Source: Plecoglossus altivelis
Taxonomy: Eukaryota > Chordata > Actinopteri > Osmeriformes > Plecoglossidae
Length of the DNA stretch: 64,000 nt
Reading direction: 5' to 3'
NCBI GenBank assembly: GCA_036571765.1
Contig: BROE01000013.1
Coordinates: 9,502,857-9,566,856 of the forward strand
Position numbers and translations under genes: made by a program. The notes under the pieces were generated by a model that saw only the letters and a program-made list of their open reading frames with translations, did not search any database and had not been told where the DNA came from. The stretch's first letter is position 1. Each line of letters begins with the position of its first letter. Shown piece by piece: positions 1 to 13,292 of the stretch.

Positions 1-879
1 CTGGACTTTGCAACCTCTTCTTTGAACTCCAACAGATGGCTCGTTCCCTCCCCCCACTCTAACTTCCCCCCTCCCTCTCCAGCTATCTCCCCCTGACTCT
101 TGGGCTCAGTCTCTCTCTCTCTCTCTCTGAGATGTGAGGATCCCAGTAGTGGCTGATCCGAAGCTCATGGTAGGAGGTGAAGGCTTGGGTTAGCAGTGTT
201 CACACACACCTGCTGTGTTTGAGAGCAGAAGATTAGCAGAAGAGCCTGGGGCCCTGGGGAGCAGGGGGGGCCCGTGGGGGCCCAGGGCTTCTCACGTTAC
301 AGTCCTGAGAAGCAGGGGCCATTATCTAACAGGGTGTAACCGTTCACTCAAACACACAAGATAAAATAATAAAAGCACAACCATGTTTTGTGTCTCTCCT
401 GCTTAAGTCTGTCCTCTGATCTTCTGTAGAGGGAGTCCTTAAGGAGGGAGGGAAGGAGGGAGAGAGAGGGGGAGGGGGGAGAGGAGCAAGTGATAAAGGA
501 CCAAAGAGGCAGAGGGGAGAAATGGTGCGCAGAGAGGGGAGGGAGGAGTGAGGAGGGAGGTCACACACCCTCCAAATACACATAAACTATCTCACACAAT
601 ATGAACCTCAACATAAAACATGAAAAAGAATGTGCAAACTTCTCTGATATAAATAGAATACAGTCAACGCATTGCAGAGCACCATGGGGTATAGTGAGTG
701 TGGTATTAAACATGTGTTTGTGTGTGTGATCTGTGTGTGTCTATGTGTCTGTGTGTTTATGTACAGTATTTGCCAGTATAAATCTACTACCACATTGATG
801 AAGATAAGTTGGTGAGGTGGAGTGGTTGAAGGGGGAGTGGTCGAAAGAATATGTTAGGGTCAAGTACGGTCAGAGCTCG
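1..879. other. 3' flank of mmp15, no gene seen
   Basis: This stretch lies downstream of the mmp15 stop codon and may hold its 3' UTR. It contains a short (CT)n run near 110-128, purine-rich sequence at 430-560 and a GT-rich run near 715-765. I found no clear minus-strand AATAAA signal and no reading frame resembling a known protein. Confidence 0.5.
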
Positions 880-3146
880 TCAAACCCAGTCCTGCAAGGA
901 GCGTTTGCAGTGGACCAAAAGGCGTGGCGCGCCCTTCCTCTGCAGAGTGTTGATAATGGCGTAGATCAATCCCAGAATGCACAGCACCAGGACCAGTGGC
1001 ACGGTAACCATGATGATATTCATGGTTCGCTCCTCGCTGTCGTTCACCTTTAGCACCACATCAACCTCGTTGGTCTTCTCCTCGTCTTCCTCTCGATAGT
1101 CCACGTCGTTGGTGTCTGACCCCGTACCACCCGTACCGCCGGTTCCGGTCCTGTCCCGGTCTTTGTCTGTGCCGGCGTCGGGGTTAACGGGCGGCCGGTC
1201 CAGGTCAGGGTTTTTGCGTCCTGGGTCTGAGGTGTCGGGATCACGGTCCACATCCACGTCCACACTGCAGCCCATGAAGTCTCGAAGGATGGACTTGGGG
1301 TAGCCTGGTTCGCTCTTCATACGATGGTTATCAAACTTCCAGTACTTAGAGCCCTTGTAAAAGTAGGTGTACGCTAGAGGGGGGAGGGGACACGAGAGGG
1401 AAGGGTCTCCTTTAAATTGAATCAAATTATACTTTTTATCCTTAGATGAATTAACAAGCTCTTGCACACGCAAACATGCTCACATGCTGAAGCCCTACTC
1501 TCCAGCCTTCCACCACCTCACCTCCGTCATCGCTAAGGAAGGCCCCCTTGGGAGACGAGGGCACTGCTGATCCCCACACACTGATAGACTTAGGGTAGTC
1601 TTTGTCCGCCGCACGCGACTGCTCATTAAAGCGCCAGTACCTGCAGGTATACAATGTTAACTGCTTGTTAAAGATACAGGACCACTGCTCATATTGTCTC
1701 AAGACGCCAAGTCTCCAAACTCATCTTTTAAAGGGACATTACCCCTAATTATCGAGTCTATCCTAATGCTTCCGTTTTACTGTGTAAACTAAACCTAGAC
1801 AGATGCATGAGAGTAGTTTCCCACCAGTCTCCTTGGAAGAAGTAGGTGAAGCCAGAGGGCTCCCACCAGATGGCTGTGTCGATTCTGTCGTAAGGGATGT
1901 CCCTGCCATAGTCCACCAGCTCCTGGGGATATCCAGGCTCCAGGTTAGCCTCCCTGAACAGCCACCATTTATTACCTGGATGACCACAGGAACACAGGGG
2001 AATACAGGTTAGCATTTTGCTACATGGACAACCATAGGGAAACCGTAGCACACTGGTTAGAATTTTGCACCGCACTGGCAAACAAGTTCGCTTTCAGCTA
2101 CTTGGAGGACCATAGCAACATGGTATCATTCGCGTAATACAGAGATACACAGTGTTAGCTGTTAGCTTTCCATGAACATGTATTACTTGCTACATGCTAG
2201 ATGGTAAGAGATGACGAGAGGACAGGTAGAGAGGGAAGGAAGGGAAAGATACAGCAAGTACAGTAAAAGAGCAAACAGACAAAGAGGGAGAGACTGAGAG
2301 AGACACAGAGAATAACTCACAAGGGAAAGAGAGGGATATAGGGATGAAGAGAGGGAGGGGAGGAGGGAGGAGGGGGAGAAGGGTTTTATGGTTAATGTTC
2401 CTTTATGGAGCGTGCAAAGGGGCTTTCCTTCTCCTCTCCTCCTACTCATAAACCTGGGCTGTGGAAACTGTTAACCCAGCACCACCCCACACAAGACCTG
2501 CTGACTTCCACACACACACATACATATACACACACATATACACACACACACAAGCATCCGCACACGTAACAAACATAAACACGTGTGCATGCAAGTAGCA
2601 TATAACGGCATAAAATAATCTCTGCCTAGCCATGGTTTGAGCTTAACCGTGCATTAGGAAAGGCTTGTTATGAATATGTTTTCTGTCGGGAAGGTGGCAG
2701 GAGACTGAAGGCAAGGGGCCATGTTTACAGTAGGAAAGACGTTGAGGCACTGTCCCCCATCCCTGTTTTCACTCTGGTTCAAAACGAAACCGTTCCTCTC
2801 GGCATCTGTCATCTACAGACAGAGAGAGAAAGAGAAAGAGAGAAAGAGGGAAGGGCAGGGCCGAGGTAACTCCCTCTCTCCATCCTTTGCTCTCTCGCCC
2901 TCACTCACAATTGCCAGATGCTTTGGAGCCAGGTCTCTCGTCTTTCTCTGTTTCTGCCTTTAATTCTTCCTTTCTTTCCGATGGATGGCTGCCAGATGTC
3001 AGAAGGCCTTGCCAGTGACATCATTATATTCCTTGAAGGCTTACTCCTGCCGAGCCAGCTGTCTTAAAGAGCCAGCTGTCTGATTCCTGCAAACAGTGAA
3101 CTTCTCCCAGCCTCTCAACTAGCCTCCGACCTCTCTCTGACTCCCG

Positions 3147-3194
<48 letters not shown>

Positions 3195-6100
3195 TGGTCA
3201 CTTTGACTCTATCCTTCTAAACTCTATGGCGTCTGTACGTGTGTATGTATATGTGTATGTGCATGCATGAGCAGTACCTTTAAAGAAGACAAATTTTCCA
3301 TCATGCCTCTCATAGGCAGCATCTATGTCTCCAGGCAGGCCTCTCCAGAAGTGTCCAATGGGCATGGGGTAGTTGTCAAGGACCCGGTTTCTCCGAACTC
3401 TCCAGAACCATCTCCCCTGGTTAGATGGAAAGGACAGGATTGGCCAATCGGTGACGTTCATCTTGCTCAACCCCAGTCAATAGGATCTAGTACAGGTATT
3501 GTCCTTAGTATCTGAATGTCCTCACTAACTCTCTGCAGTCACATGGTAGGTGTTCGAGAATGCCCTTCACTCCCCACTCTCTATCTCTCTTTCTCTCCAT
3601 CTCTTTCTGGCAGGAGTCCAGAGACTACTCTCCAACCACACAAACACCGACACCCATGAGAGCAGGGACACCAGGAACACTGCCAATCAGCCACTATAAC
3701 ACCTCTATATTTAAAGTGTCTGTCCCTTCCCCACAATTCATACTCAATCCATAGTCCTCCATTCACAAACACGCCAATAAGACAGACCCATTTCATTTGT
3801 GTGTTTGAGGAGGTGTGAATGTCATTTTCCCTGCTAACAAGGTGTGCTAACAGTTCTGGCTCATCAACTGACATGCACAGGTCCATGTTGCTAGCCTTGT
3901 CTGGGGTTCACAAGCCATCTACTGCTGGGTGGTCCCCCTTCGAATCCAGACCTCCAGACCCCTAACCCCCCCCCCATGCCAGAGCCTCAGGCCTTCAGCC
4001 CTCCAGACCCCCAGACTTTCAGTCCAGTTCTCCACACACTCCATCTGCATCCCTTCATAGACACTGCATTCCCCCAAGCCCCTTAACCCTCCTATGCATA
4101 CAGCCAGGAGGAGGGGAGGGGGCGGAGAGGGGAGTGGCGAATGGGGAGGTGATGTGCGGAGGAGGATAACAATGTTATTCTGGACTGGACTGGACTGGTA
4201 TAAAGAACTGTAAACTGGTGAGTTTGTTCAAGTCAGCACAAAACATGTCTGAGGTAGTTAACAACAAGAGGAGGAAAAACCCCTGAGTAATCCACAATTA
4301 CCTTAGTACACATACACACACATACATACACACACACACATGCACACACATACACACACACACTCACGCACACACACACGCACACACGCACATACACACA
4401 CGCACACACACACATACACACACACAGTGATATTCAAACACTCCTCTACACCACACTCCAGTCTGCAAGCACAAGCTCCATTCGGAGACAAAAGGACACA
4501 AGAGGACAGATTTACTAAGACGTGTGTTGGCTAGCAAGCTAGCGTATCCATTAGCTACAGTCAATAGACCTGTCTGTCACTGCTAATGGTAAATCTGTGG
4601 CTTCCTGGCAAGCTACTTCTGTCCTCCAGCCAGTCAGTCAGCTAGACTGTCTCACACAATTGAGATGGATAAAGCACAGTAAAGTAGAACTGAGCCCTGC
4701 AGAATAGAGTGTAGAATGCGGAGTAGTCTAATACGACCAAACCAGGACAGACAGGAAGCAGAGCGGATGAGCGTAATTGCATCTATAATTCAGATGTGAA
4801 AATATTCAGAGCCTTGCCTGCAACTCTTCTCTCCTCCTTCAAGTCCTATCCTTGGTTGGACACCACGCAACCAGAAGGAAACAGTAAAATTAAAGAGCCC
4901 CGGTCAAGGCAGACAGACCATAATAAAGCCAGCATAAAGCTCTAACAAGAAGAGCAGGAGATGGTTATAGGTTACCAGGTTACTGGGCAGGTGGGACCCA
5001 CACATCTGACTGACTGAGCATGCAGATGGCAGGGGTGGTAGGAGTTGTATTGGATTGTATGGGGCAGTATGGGGTTGTGTGGTGATGTATGGGGTGGTAG
5101 AGGGAGAAAAGCCCAGTGTAGTTCCACAAGCCCAGCAGGACCAGGGGCTCTCGTCTTGTTAACATGGCAGTAAAGAGTTCCATCCTGTGGGTTTACAGGG
5201 TCTGGTGGAGGCCAGGCCCTGCTCCTTATGACCCTGGCTACCCACCAGACAACACCTGCTTCTCTCAGATGCTACAGGTGCTCCTCCTAGTCACAGACAC
5301 CTCCCCACCTACCCTCCCTGGGCCACCTTGAAAACAAACTCCCTCCTCTCCCCTCTCTATTTTCTTTCTCTCCCTCCTCTGCCTCCCTCCTTCCTCTACC
5401 TTCCTTATGCCCCACCCCCCTCCCACAGTAACTCACCTTGAAGACAAACATCTCCCCTCTCAGCATAGTGACTGTGTCGAAGTTGCCCTCGCAGATGTTG
5501 GGGCCGTAGTGGTCGGGGCGCTCAGTGGTGCGGGGTCGGTCTGGATGTCGGGGCGGGGTTTGGGGAGGGCGGGGCTCTGGCTTGGCCGGACGGCGTGGGG
5601 TCACTGTCGGGAGGGCCTGGGTGGGGGTGCTTCCTGGTTGACCTAGGGGGTGAGGGCAAATACTTCATATATATGGAACACTAGAATCTTTGTATGGGCT
5701 ATACTGAATAATGTGATCTATGTGTATATCCCCAGATACTTAAACCCCCCCATCCTCACCATAGATCTGCTGTATACCCCTCAAGTCATCATCGGGCAGC
5801 TGAAAGTCATCTGTCTCCATCCACTGATAAAAGGGAGCCATGATGGCCATGGGGTTGTTGGAATGTTCCAGGCCCAAGGCGTGGCCTAGCTCGTGGACAG
5901 CCACCAGGAAGAGGTCATTACCTGGTAGAGGGCGAGGGAGGGGGAGGAGGAGGAGGAAGAGTTGGAGGAAGAAGAGTAGGAAGGGGAAGGAGAGAGAAAT
6001 AGACAGCACTAGTTTAAGTGTTGTCCAGAACAGTACAAGAGGTGACAAGCAGGATTATTCAGACTGTTACTGATTTATCAGCTGCTTTGAGCACATGTTT

Positions 6101-9100
6101 CAGGCAGATACAGTATGTAGATGATGGATGACATCACTATAACAGACATTAATGGGTGCAGATATACATCGGTACACATGCACATGCTCAAACTAATCAA
6201 AGCATTGATGACACAGTGACCGCAGTGTCAACTTCCTCTTTCACAAGTTACATCCTGCAGAAACCCGGAGGAAATAAATGCTGATGGAAATTGTGTTGAG
6301 TTGAGACAATCTCTAGGTCGTGCTTTGAAGCACAGCCAGGCCTGGTTGGAACTTCCCCTATGAATGCTGCTTTGTCCTGAACCCGGCTTAGAGTGAACTT
6401 CAACATGACCCTTCAGCCATTTTGTGTGATGTGAGGGCAGGCTGGTTGTGGTTGGTCAGATGTCGGCTGTGACCAGCCTATCCTGAGGGTTTGTGACGCG
6501 ATGATGTCACTGCTGTGGATCCAAGGATGTTCAGAATTCCTATCCTGTCATCAGTTGAAAACGCTCTCTGTTCCCAGCCTGACACACACACATACACAAG
6601 GACAGCCGGTACAGGAACACACACACCCGACACACACACTCCTTTGACAGCTAGTTGAAGTTTAATCCTCGGTACATTCATGTGACTCTGAAGTGTAAAA
6701 AGTAACAAGAGAGAGAAACGGTGGAGTGAGAGAGAGAGAATGAGAGAAAAAGAGAAAGAGAGAGGGGGTGGAGAGATTGAGAGTCGAAAGGAAAAATAAA
6801 GAGGGCTTTGTGAGGTAACCGTGACAACCATAAGGCTTAGGAACTTCAAAGGGTCCCGGGATGTTAGGAGCTGAGCTCAGTCCGTCTGTCCCTCTATCTG
6901 CCTGTCCTGTTGCCTCCTCAGTCTGTCTCATATGTAGGCCTCAGCTCCTCCATAGCCCCATGAGGGGGGCAGGTAATAAAAGCCCAGCTGGGGTGAAACA
7001 GGGCTGGGACCTCCAGGGGGGGTGATAGAATCTCCTGGTTCTGAGCAGTAGTGGTTACAGCTGGAGTAGACACAGCTGGTGTATATGAGCCATACTATGA
7101 TGTCATAGCTCTCCACAGGCTTTGAAGTTTTATGAAGGTAGCTTGTACAGTAGAACTCTGCAGATGATTATGATGATGAGGTTGGGTAAGACCAACTGTG
7201 GCATGGGGGAGGGGGATGTGGGAGGGTTGGTTATGTCAGGGGATAAGATATTCTCAATGTGTTGCAAAGGCAGAGCAGTACTAATAACAAGGCTTCAAAC
7301 AGTTCTGTATGACATGGAGGTTGATCTCCCCCACCAATTTCACCCCCTCACCTTGCAAGTTCTGGTTCCCAAGGGTCCAGGGTTCGTCAGAGTCAAAGTG
7401 CGTGTCGCCCCCCATGCCGGGCCCAGGGAAGTAGGCGTGAGCCAGGAATCCACCCTCACCATCAAAGGGTGAGCTGTCACCGTGGAAACCGGAGGCAAAG
7501 AAAATCATGATGTCGGGTTCCTTGCGGCGTCCATATTTGATCTCCTGGTAAGGGATCTCGTCGAAAGAGAGGGGCGTGACCTTCTCCCACACCTTGAAAG
7601 CTCGACGAATCGCCTCAAATGAATTGTACTCGCCCACCTTGGGTGTGTAGTTTTGGATACTGTGCGGGAAGGGGGGGAGGGAGGGAGGGAGGGAGAGAAG
7701 GAGGGTGAGGGGATATCAAAATAAATGAATATATCTGCAATTTCCCAGTCATAAAATTTGAGATGATAATTATCTTGGCGTGAAGCCTTTAGAAATATCT
7801 TCATTCCGTTTCTAGAGAGAACTGCAGACAGTGAGAGATAGAAACAGAAGGAGGGAGGGATGGTTGTACCTGAATGTCAGGTGACTTTTATTCCACTTGT
7901 GTCCAGTCAGAGCATAGCGTTTCCTCCTTACATTGGTCTTAATCTGACCTCCAAACTTGTCAGGCACACCACACCTGGGTCTCCGCATGGCCCTGGAACA
8001 ACATACAGGAAGTGATGTTGCTGCGTGTGTGATTCTCTGTGTGTGCTTGTATGTATGTGCTTATCTGTTTGACATACGTGATAGTAGCAGGGTCCATGGT
8101 GCCAGTGACCTCCAGGCCATAGAAGCGCTGCATGTCCCCCACAGCATTGGCCAGGATTTGGGCTGTTCTCATGGTGGACATCTGTCTGCTGGCTTGCGGG
8201 AGGTAGCCGTACATCCTCAACCATGCCTGCAGATGGGGGAGGGGGGGAGGGGGAGGCAGAACAGTGAGACTTTTGGGGGAGGAAGCTGTACATCCTCAAC
8301 CATGCCTGAGGGGTGGAGGGGGGGGGGGGGGGGGGGGCAAAGGGGGAAAACGGTGTATGTGTGTTAGACGTCTCCAGTAGCACAAGTATGACCAGACCAC
8401 AAATCCCAGCTGGTGGGCGCAAGGCTAGTATGGGGAGGGGGGAGGGGGGATTTCCTCTGAAGGCCGCTCCAGGAGGTTAGCTTCCAAATTACTGATCTCT
8501 AATTATGTCATTAGCACTAACTACAGTCTAAGTGGATCAGACACACACACACAACCCTGCCCTGTGGTCACTGAATCACTTGCCTGATACAGTGGATGCA
8601 ACAACTGAGACACACACTCAAACTATGCATATAAATACACAAAGGAACACAGGGAACATGTATGGCCTGTAGCGCAACCCAGAAAATAGTATGGAAGATG
8701 CCTAGTATATTCTACTTGATAACCTAGTATAAGACCTAAACATATACCTAGGTATAAGTCTTACCATCTGTTCAGGCAGATGCTGTGCTCAAATCTGTAA
8801 CACAAATTAGGGGCAGTGTGTCTATTGATGCTCTGTCCCCCCCCAACCCCTCCTTCCCTTGATACACAGACAGACTCACACAGACTCAAGATGCCAAAAT
8901 GATCACCATATCGGCCAGTGTGGAAGGAGGATGAGGGGAACAGGCAGCGCTTGACCCTGCCCATTATCCTCCCCGCTCTAATGCAGAAACACACACACAC
9001 TCATGCTCATCCACATCCCACTCATAATTACACAGACACGTCGCACACTCATCCCCTTGACCAAAAGCACACAGGCCCGCCCAGGAGTCTGGGATGGTTT

Positions 9101-12100
9101 AGGTAAAAGGGTGCGTTCACAAAAAAGGAAAAAGAATTCCACGACAACTTGATCGTCTTCCCCTCTTTCCTCCTCCTCTCTCTCCAGTATGCAGTACACT
9201 ACTGTGTAAATAGCAGTCACCTCTCTCTCCAGTATGCAGTACACTACTGTGTAAGTAGCAGTCTCCTCTCTCTCCAGTATGCAGTACACTACTGTGTAAG
9301 TAGCAGTCTCCTCTCTCTCCAGTATGCAGTACACTACTGTGTAAGTAGCAGTCACCTCTCTCTCCAGTATGCAGTACACAACTGTGTAAGTAGCAGTCAC
9401 CTCTCTCTCCAGTATGCAGTACACTACTGTGTAAGTAGCAGTCTCCTCTCTCTCCAGTATGCAGTACACTACTGTGTAAGTAGCAGTCTCCTCTCTCTCC
9501 AGTATGCAGTACACTACTGTGTAAGTAGCAGTCTCCTCTCTCTCCAGTATGCAGTACACTGTGTAAGTAGCAGTCTTCCTCTCTTCCAGTATGCAGTACA
9601 GTACTGTGTAAGTAGCAGTCACCTCTCTCTCCAGTATGCAGTACACTACTGTGTAAGTAGCAGTCACCTCTCTCTCCAGTATGCAGTACACTACTGTGTA
9701 AGTAGCAGTCACCTCTCTCTCCAGTATGCAGTACACTACTGTGTAAGTAGCAGTCACACGGCCTGTGACAGGCTGCAGATGGATGGATGGAATTTAGACT
9801 TTTAAGTGCTTCAATCTGTTCTCTGATCCCAGAGAGGAGAGGATGGGATGAGGAGAGAGGGGATGAGAAGAGGATGGGATGAGGAGAGAGGGGCTATGAG
9901 GAGATGGGGTGGAGAGGGGTGTGGAGGAGGGGAGTGTGTGTAAGGCCATCAGCTGGTCCTTCAAGAAGACCTTGAGCCTACCTGCCAAAACCACTGCCCC
10001 CTGCACACAGCAATTTACAAGGAGTTGTAAAACGAACTAATGTGTGCAGCGTGTGTGCATGTGTGTACGTGTGTGTTTGTATTGAGTGTGTTCAGCCTGC
10101 CAGCGTTCACCCAATGTCAGCCAAGACACTAACAAATGCAGAGAGCTTTTATTCGCTGGTCTACTGCCATGTCCCCCCTGCTAAGAGAGAGAGGCAATGA
10201 TGAAGAGAGGGGTGTGGGGGAGGGACAGAGAAGGAGTGAGGAGAGAGAGGGGGGAGGAAGGATATAAAACACACACACAGCGCTTTGACAGTTCAGTCAC
10301 TGTGGGACCGTAGTTAAGTAGGGGTCTTTGTGAGCTGGCTTGGTTACATGCATACACACATACAAACAAATACAAGTCAATCAGTAGTCAGTCAAGCAGG
10401 AACCAGCCAATCAGGCACCAGCCAACCAGGGGGCAGCCAACCAGGGGGCAGCATCTAGCAGTGTTTCCCTTTTGCATCACAACCCATAATGCATCAACAG
10501 TGCAATCAGAGGCCCCTGTGCCCATGGCAATAGCCAACCACTGGAGAGAAGGGAGGAGCTGTTGGGAATGTTAAGACTGGGCACTCTGGAGATTCTACTG
10601 ATAGACTGATGGACTGAAAAAGGGGTGGGGGTGAGGCAGAGAGATAAAGAGTAATAGAGAGAAGGGAAGACCAACAGGATGGATGTAGTTAGATGGAGAA
10701 GAGACAGACACTGGGGGAGAGGCAAAGGGCACACATTTCAGCAGCAATGCTTTTAGAGCAGCTCCCAGTGTCCTGGAGACCCGGGAACCCTGGTCCCATC
10801 CTCTTCTGTCCCTCTTCTCCATGCCTCCTTACCACACTCCTTCTCTTCCCTTTTCCTGTCCATGTCTCATTCTTCTCATCCTTGTTCCCCACCCCCTTCA
10901 CTCCCTCTCCCCTCACTCCTTCTCTCCAGACAAGAGGTTCCATTGTGCCATGTCATCCAAGGAGCAGCGCGGGCCAGAATGCCTCCCCTTGGTTCTGCTT
11001 GTGGCCCGTTTGGAACACAGCTGTCACATTCACATGTCACATGGCACAACTGAAAAGAGACTAGGTCGCTCTCTAGCCCTCCCTCTTTCTCACTCTCACT
11101 CACCCAGTCTCTACCACTTTCTCTCTCACACACACTCAAACAAACCTCTCATAATAATGTCATGCTCACACACACACACCTTAGTCACACACGCACCTCA
11201 GCAAAAGTTGGTGGCACATTAAGAAAGTTTCCTCCTCCCTGTGCAACTCCTTCAGTACCCAACCTTTTCCGTCTCTCCTTATTCTATGTACTTGTCTCCT
11301 TACTTTTGCTCCTCCTTTAGGAGATCTGTTTACTAATGCTTCTACAGACGCCCTCCCTTCTGCCTACCCATCACCCGCCCTCCCAGCCAACACACATACA
11401 CAAACAAAAACACACCCCACTCCATTCCCACTCCTCCATATACAGTATCCTTCAACCCCAGCTGGATGTAGCATGTTAGGACCTGACTCTGCAGAACTGG
11501 GTTTGGAGCTGGCTAAGGCTTGGGGCTGGGGCAAGTCTAGAGCTGGGGGAGGGGCTAGAGCTGGGGGAGGGGCTAGAGCTGGGGTAAGTCTAGAGCAGGG
11601 GTAAGTCTAGAGCAGGGGTAAGTCTAGAGCTGGGGTAAGTCTAGAGCTGAGGTAAGTCTAGAGCTGGGGTAAGTCTAGAGCAGGGGCAGGGGCTGGTAGA
11701 CCGGCCCCCCCAATGACTGTCTCTGCTAAGGTAAACATGGCCAGGTCACCACTACATAACTTGTGCACCTCCCACCTCCGAACCTCATACCTGGCACTGG
11801 AATGCCTTCATCTGCTTACAAATACACACACACACACACTCCTCGGTGGTTATCCCCAGACTCCAGTGTAGGAATGTAAGCCGGAGGCATTGGGCAGTCC
11901 GCCCGCCTGTTTGTCAGAGTGTGTAAACTCTCACAGGTTATCGTGTCTGTTCATTATTCTTCGTCTTGGCTGGCTCTCAAGAGGGAGGAGAGAACATCAA
12001 AACATGTATGGTGCAGTGCTGGATCATAATGAAGTATTATAATACTTATTACTAGTTTTGTCTTTGTTGTCTCTTGCGCTGATGATAAGTCATTCTAGTT

Positions 12101-12278
12101 GAGTACTCTAACTACACAACTGATGTCCAGTGAGATTGTATCACTGTTGACGCCTGGGGGGACCAAGTAGAGAGGCTGGCCTCTCTATTAAGTCAAACCC
12201 ACAGAGAGAGGCTGGGAAAGGCTGGCTGGCCTCTAATGTCAACACAACTAGGCTAAGTGGCAGCAGCTGGGGCAAAGT

Positions 12279-12333
<55 letters not shown>

Positions 12334-13292
12334 CAGACCTATACAATAACACAAACATGCACCCAGACCACAGTAACACAAAGGCTTGTCCAGTCAGAGG
12401 ACTGCTGGTTCCCTAACTGCTCACAGTCCACATCAGCAGACACACTCCACACACAGTATACACTGAGGACAAACTGGTGATTGGACAAACACGCACTACA
12501 AAAGTGGACAATTAGACAGTTTCACAAAGCATGCCAAACAGAGATGGTCTAACCAAGTGGATGCCTATCTCGTTTATTTCAATAGCAGAACAGCCTGTAG
12601 TATAGAGATCCTCAGAACAATTAACAAACTGACTGCTCTTACACGCTCTGAGTAAGTGTGTCAGCGTGTCAGAGCCCAGGCCACGAGGGGAATAAGTAGG
12701 GTTTGTGTGCTTTGGCACCAGTAGGACCATTTTTGGGGAGGGACGGTTTCAGCTCACGAGAACCCTTGCTGACTCGAGCCCAAGTACAAATGTGTAGTAT
12801 CGTATCTCGAGGCGGGCAAACTGGTCATGAAAAGGGAGAATGCGAGGTAGAAAGTCTCATTCCAGGTGTGCCGCGCGCAAGCATTAGTGACCAGCTTCAA
12901 ATGCTCAGCAGCGATGGCAGAGCGACAGAAACGCAACATTCACGAGAAACGCTTTAATTGATGAGCAAAATAATCTATCGTAGCTAAATTGCAGTGTCAG
13001 CAAAACTATAAATAAATGGCTAAAGGCCTATTGTATAATTGCACGGGAAAGGGTTACGTGAGTTTTTCTTAAGCTATATTCAATCCTAGGACACACAAGT
13101 ACACAAAAGTAAACATGAATGTGTCTGATGTTATTATTTATTTGGAAGGAGGCTGGTCGATTTTACCTCTGCGTTGAACGCGTCATCCTGTCCCGCTTCT
13201 GATCGGGGACCGATGACCCACAGCACCAGGAGTGAAGAAAGCAATACCCGTCTCCACAGCAACCACGCCGAGGTGTCCCATGAAGATGCCAT
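880..13292 (-). CDS. mmp15: Membrane-type matrix metalloproteinase 15 (MT2-MMP)
   Basis: A zinc endopeptidase anchored in the plasma membrane that cleaves extracellular matrix and activates other proteases. Ten coding exons on the minus strand, in transcript order: 13292-13167, 8226-8078, 7992-7870, 7659-7352, 5921-5760, 5642-5437, 3416-3278, 1975-1825, 1640-1522, 1373-880. They sum to 1977 bases (658 aa; human MMP15 is about 669). Visible parts are a signal peptide in exon 1, the cysteine switch PRCGVPD at about residues 97-103, a furin site RRKR ending at 117, and the zinc site HELGHALGLEH at 245-255 followed by the Met-turn MAPFY. A proline-rich hinge and four hemopexin blades follow. The C-terminus has a membrane helix at about 612-637 and a short tail ending CKRSLQDWV, the MT-MMP signature. 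The start is the ATG at 13292. An in-frame GTG 30 bases upstream is not used. Intron 1 is about 4.9 kb. Whether this is the mmp15a or mmp15b copy cannot be told. Confidence 0.95.
3417..5436. other. mmp15 intron 6, repeat-bearing
   Basis: A two-kilobase intron between the hinge exon and the first hemopexin exon. It holds an imperfect (CA)n block around 4310-4430 and GT/AG-rich sequence around 5010-5100. No other gene was seen. Confidence 0.7.
8318..8337. repeat. G20 homopolymer (C20 on the mmp15 strand)
   Basis: An uninterrupted run of 20 G on the plus strand. Read on the mmp15 strand it is a C20 tract placed just upstream of a duplicated copy of the exon 2 acceptor. See the finding on the decoy splice site. 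Confidence 0.9.
9185..9765. repeat. 45-bp minisatellite, about 13 copies
   Basis: A tandem array inside mmp15 intron 1. The unit is about 45 bp and carries CAGTATGCAGTACACTACTG followed by TGTAAGTAGCAG and a CT-rich end. About 13 units are present. One near 9545 has lost three bases and its neighbour is slightly altered. Because 45 is a multiple of three and the unit has no stop, long repetitive frames stay open on both strands; these are not genes. Confidence 0.95.
11520..11700. repeat. 18-20 bp tandem repeat
   Basis: A run of units of the form GTAAGTCTAGAGCTGGGG, about nine copies, the first few carrying GGGAGGGG in place of GGGTAAGT. It lies in mmp15 intron 1. Confidence 0.85.
12280..12331. 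repeat. (CA)n microsatellite
   Basis: About 26 perfect CA units in mmp15 intron 1. Confidence 0.95.

Noticed and set aside
4310..4430. Cys-Val and His-Thr-rich frames over CA repeats (also at 2.5, 25.5, 47.5, 54.3, 55.5 and 60.1 kb)
   Set aside because: They are translations of CA/GT microsatellites only.
8978..9805. Long repetitive open frames on both strands near 9 kb
   Set aside because: They arise because the 45-base minisatellite unit is a multiple of three and lacks stops. There is no start context, homology or non-repeat coding sequence.
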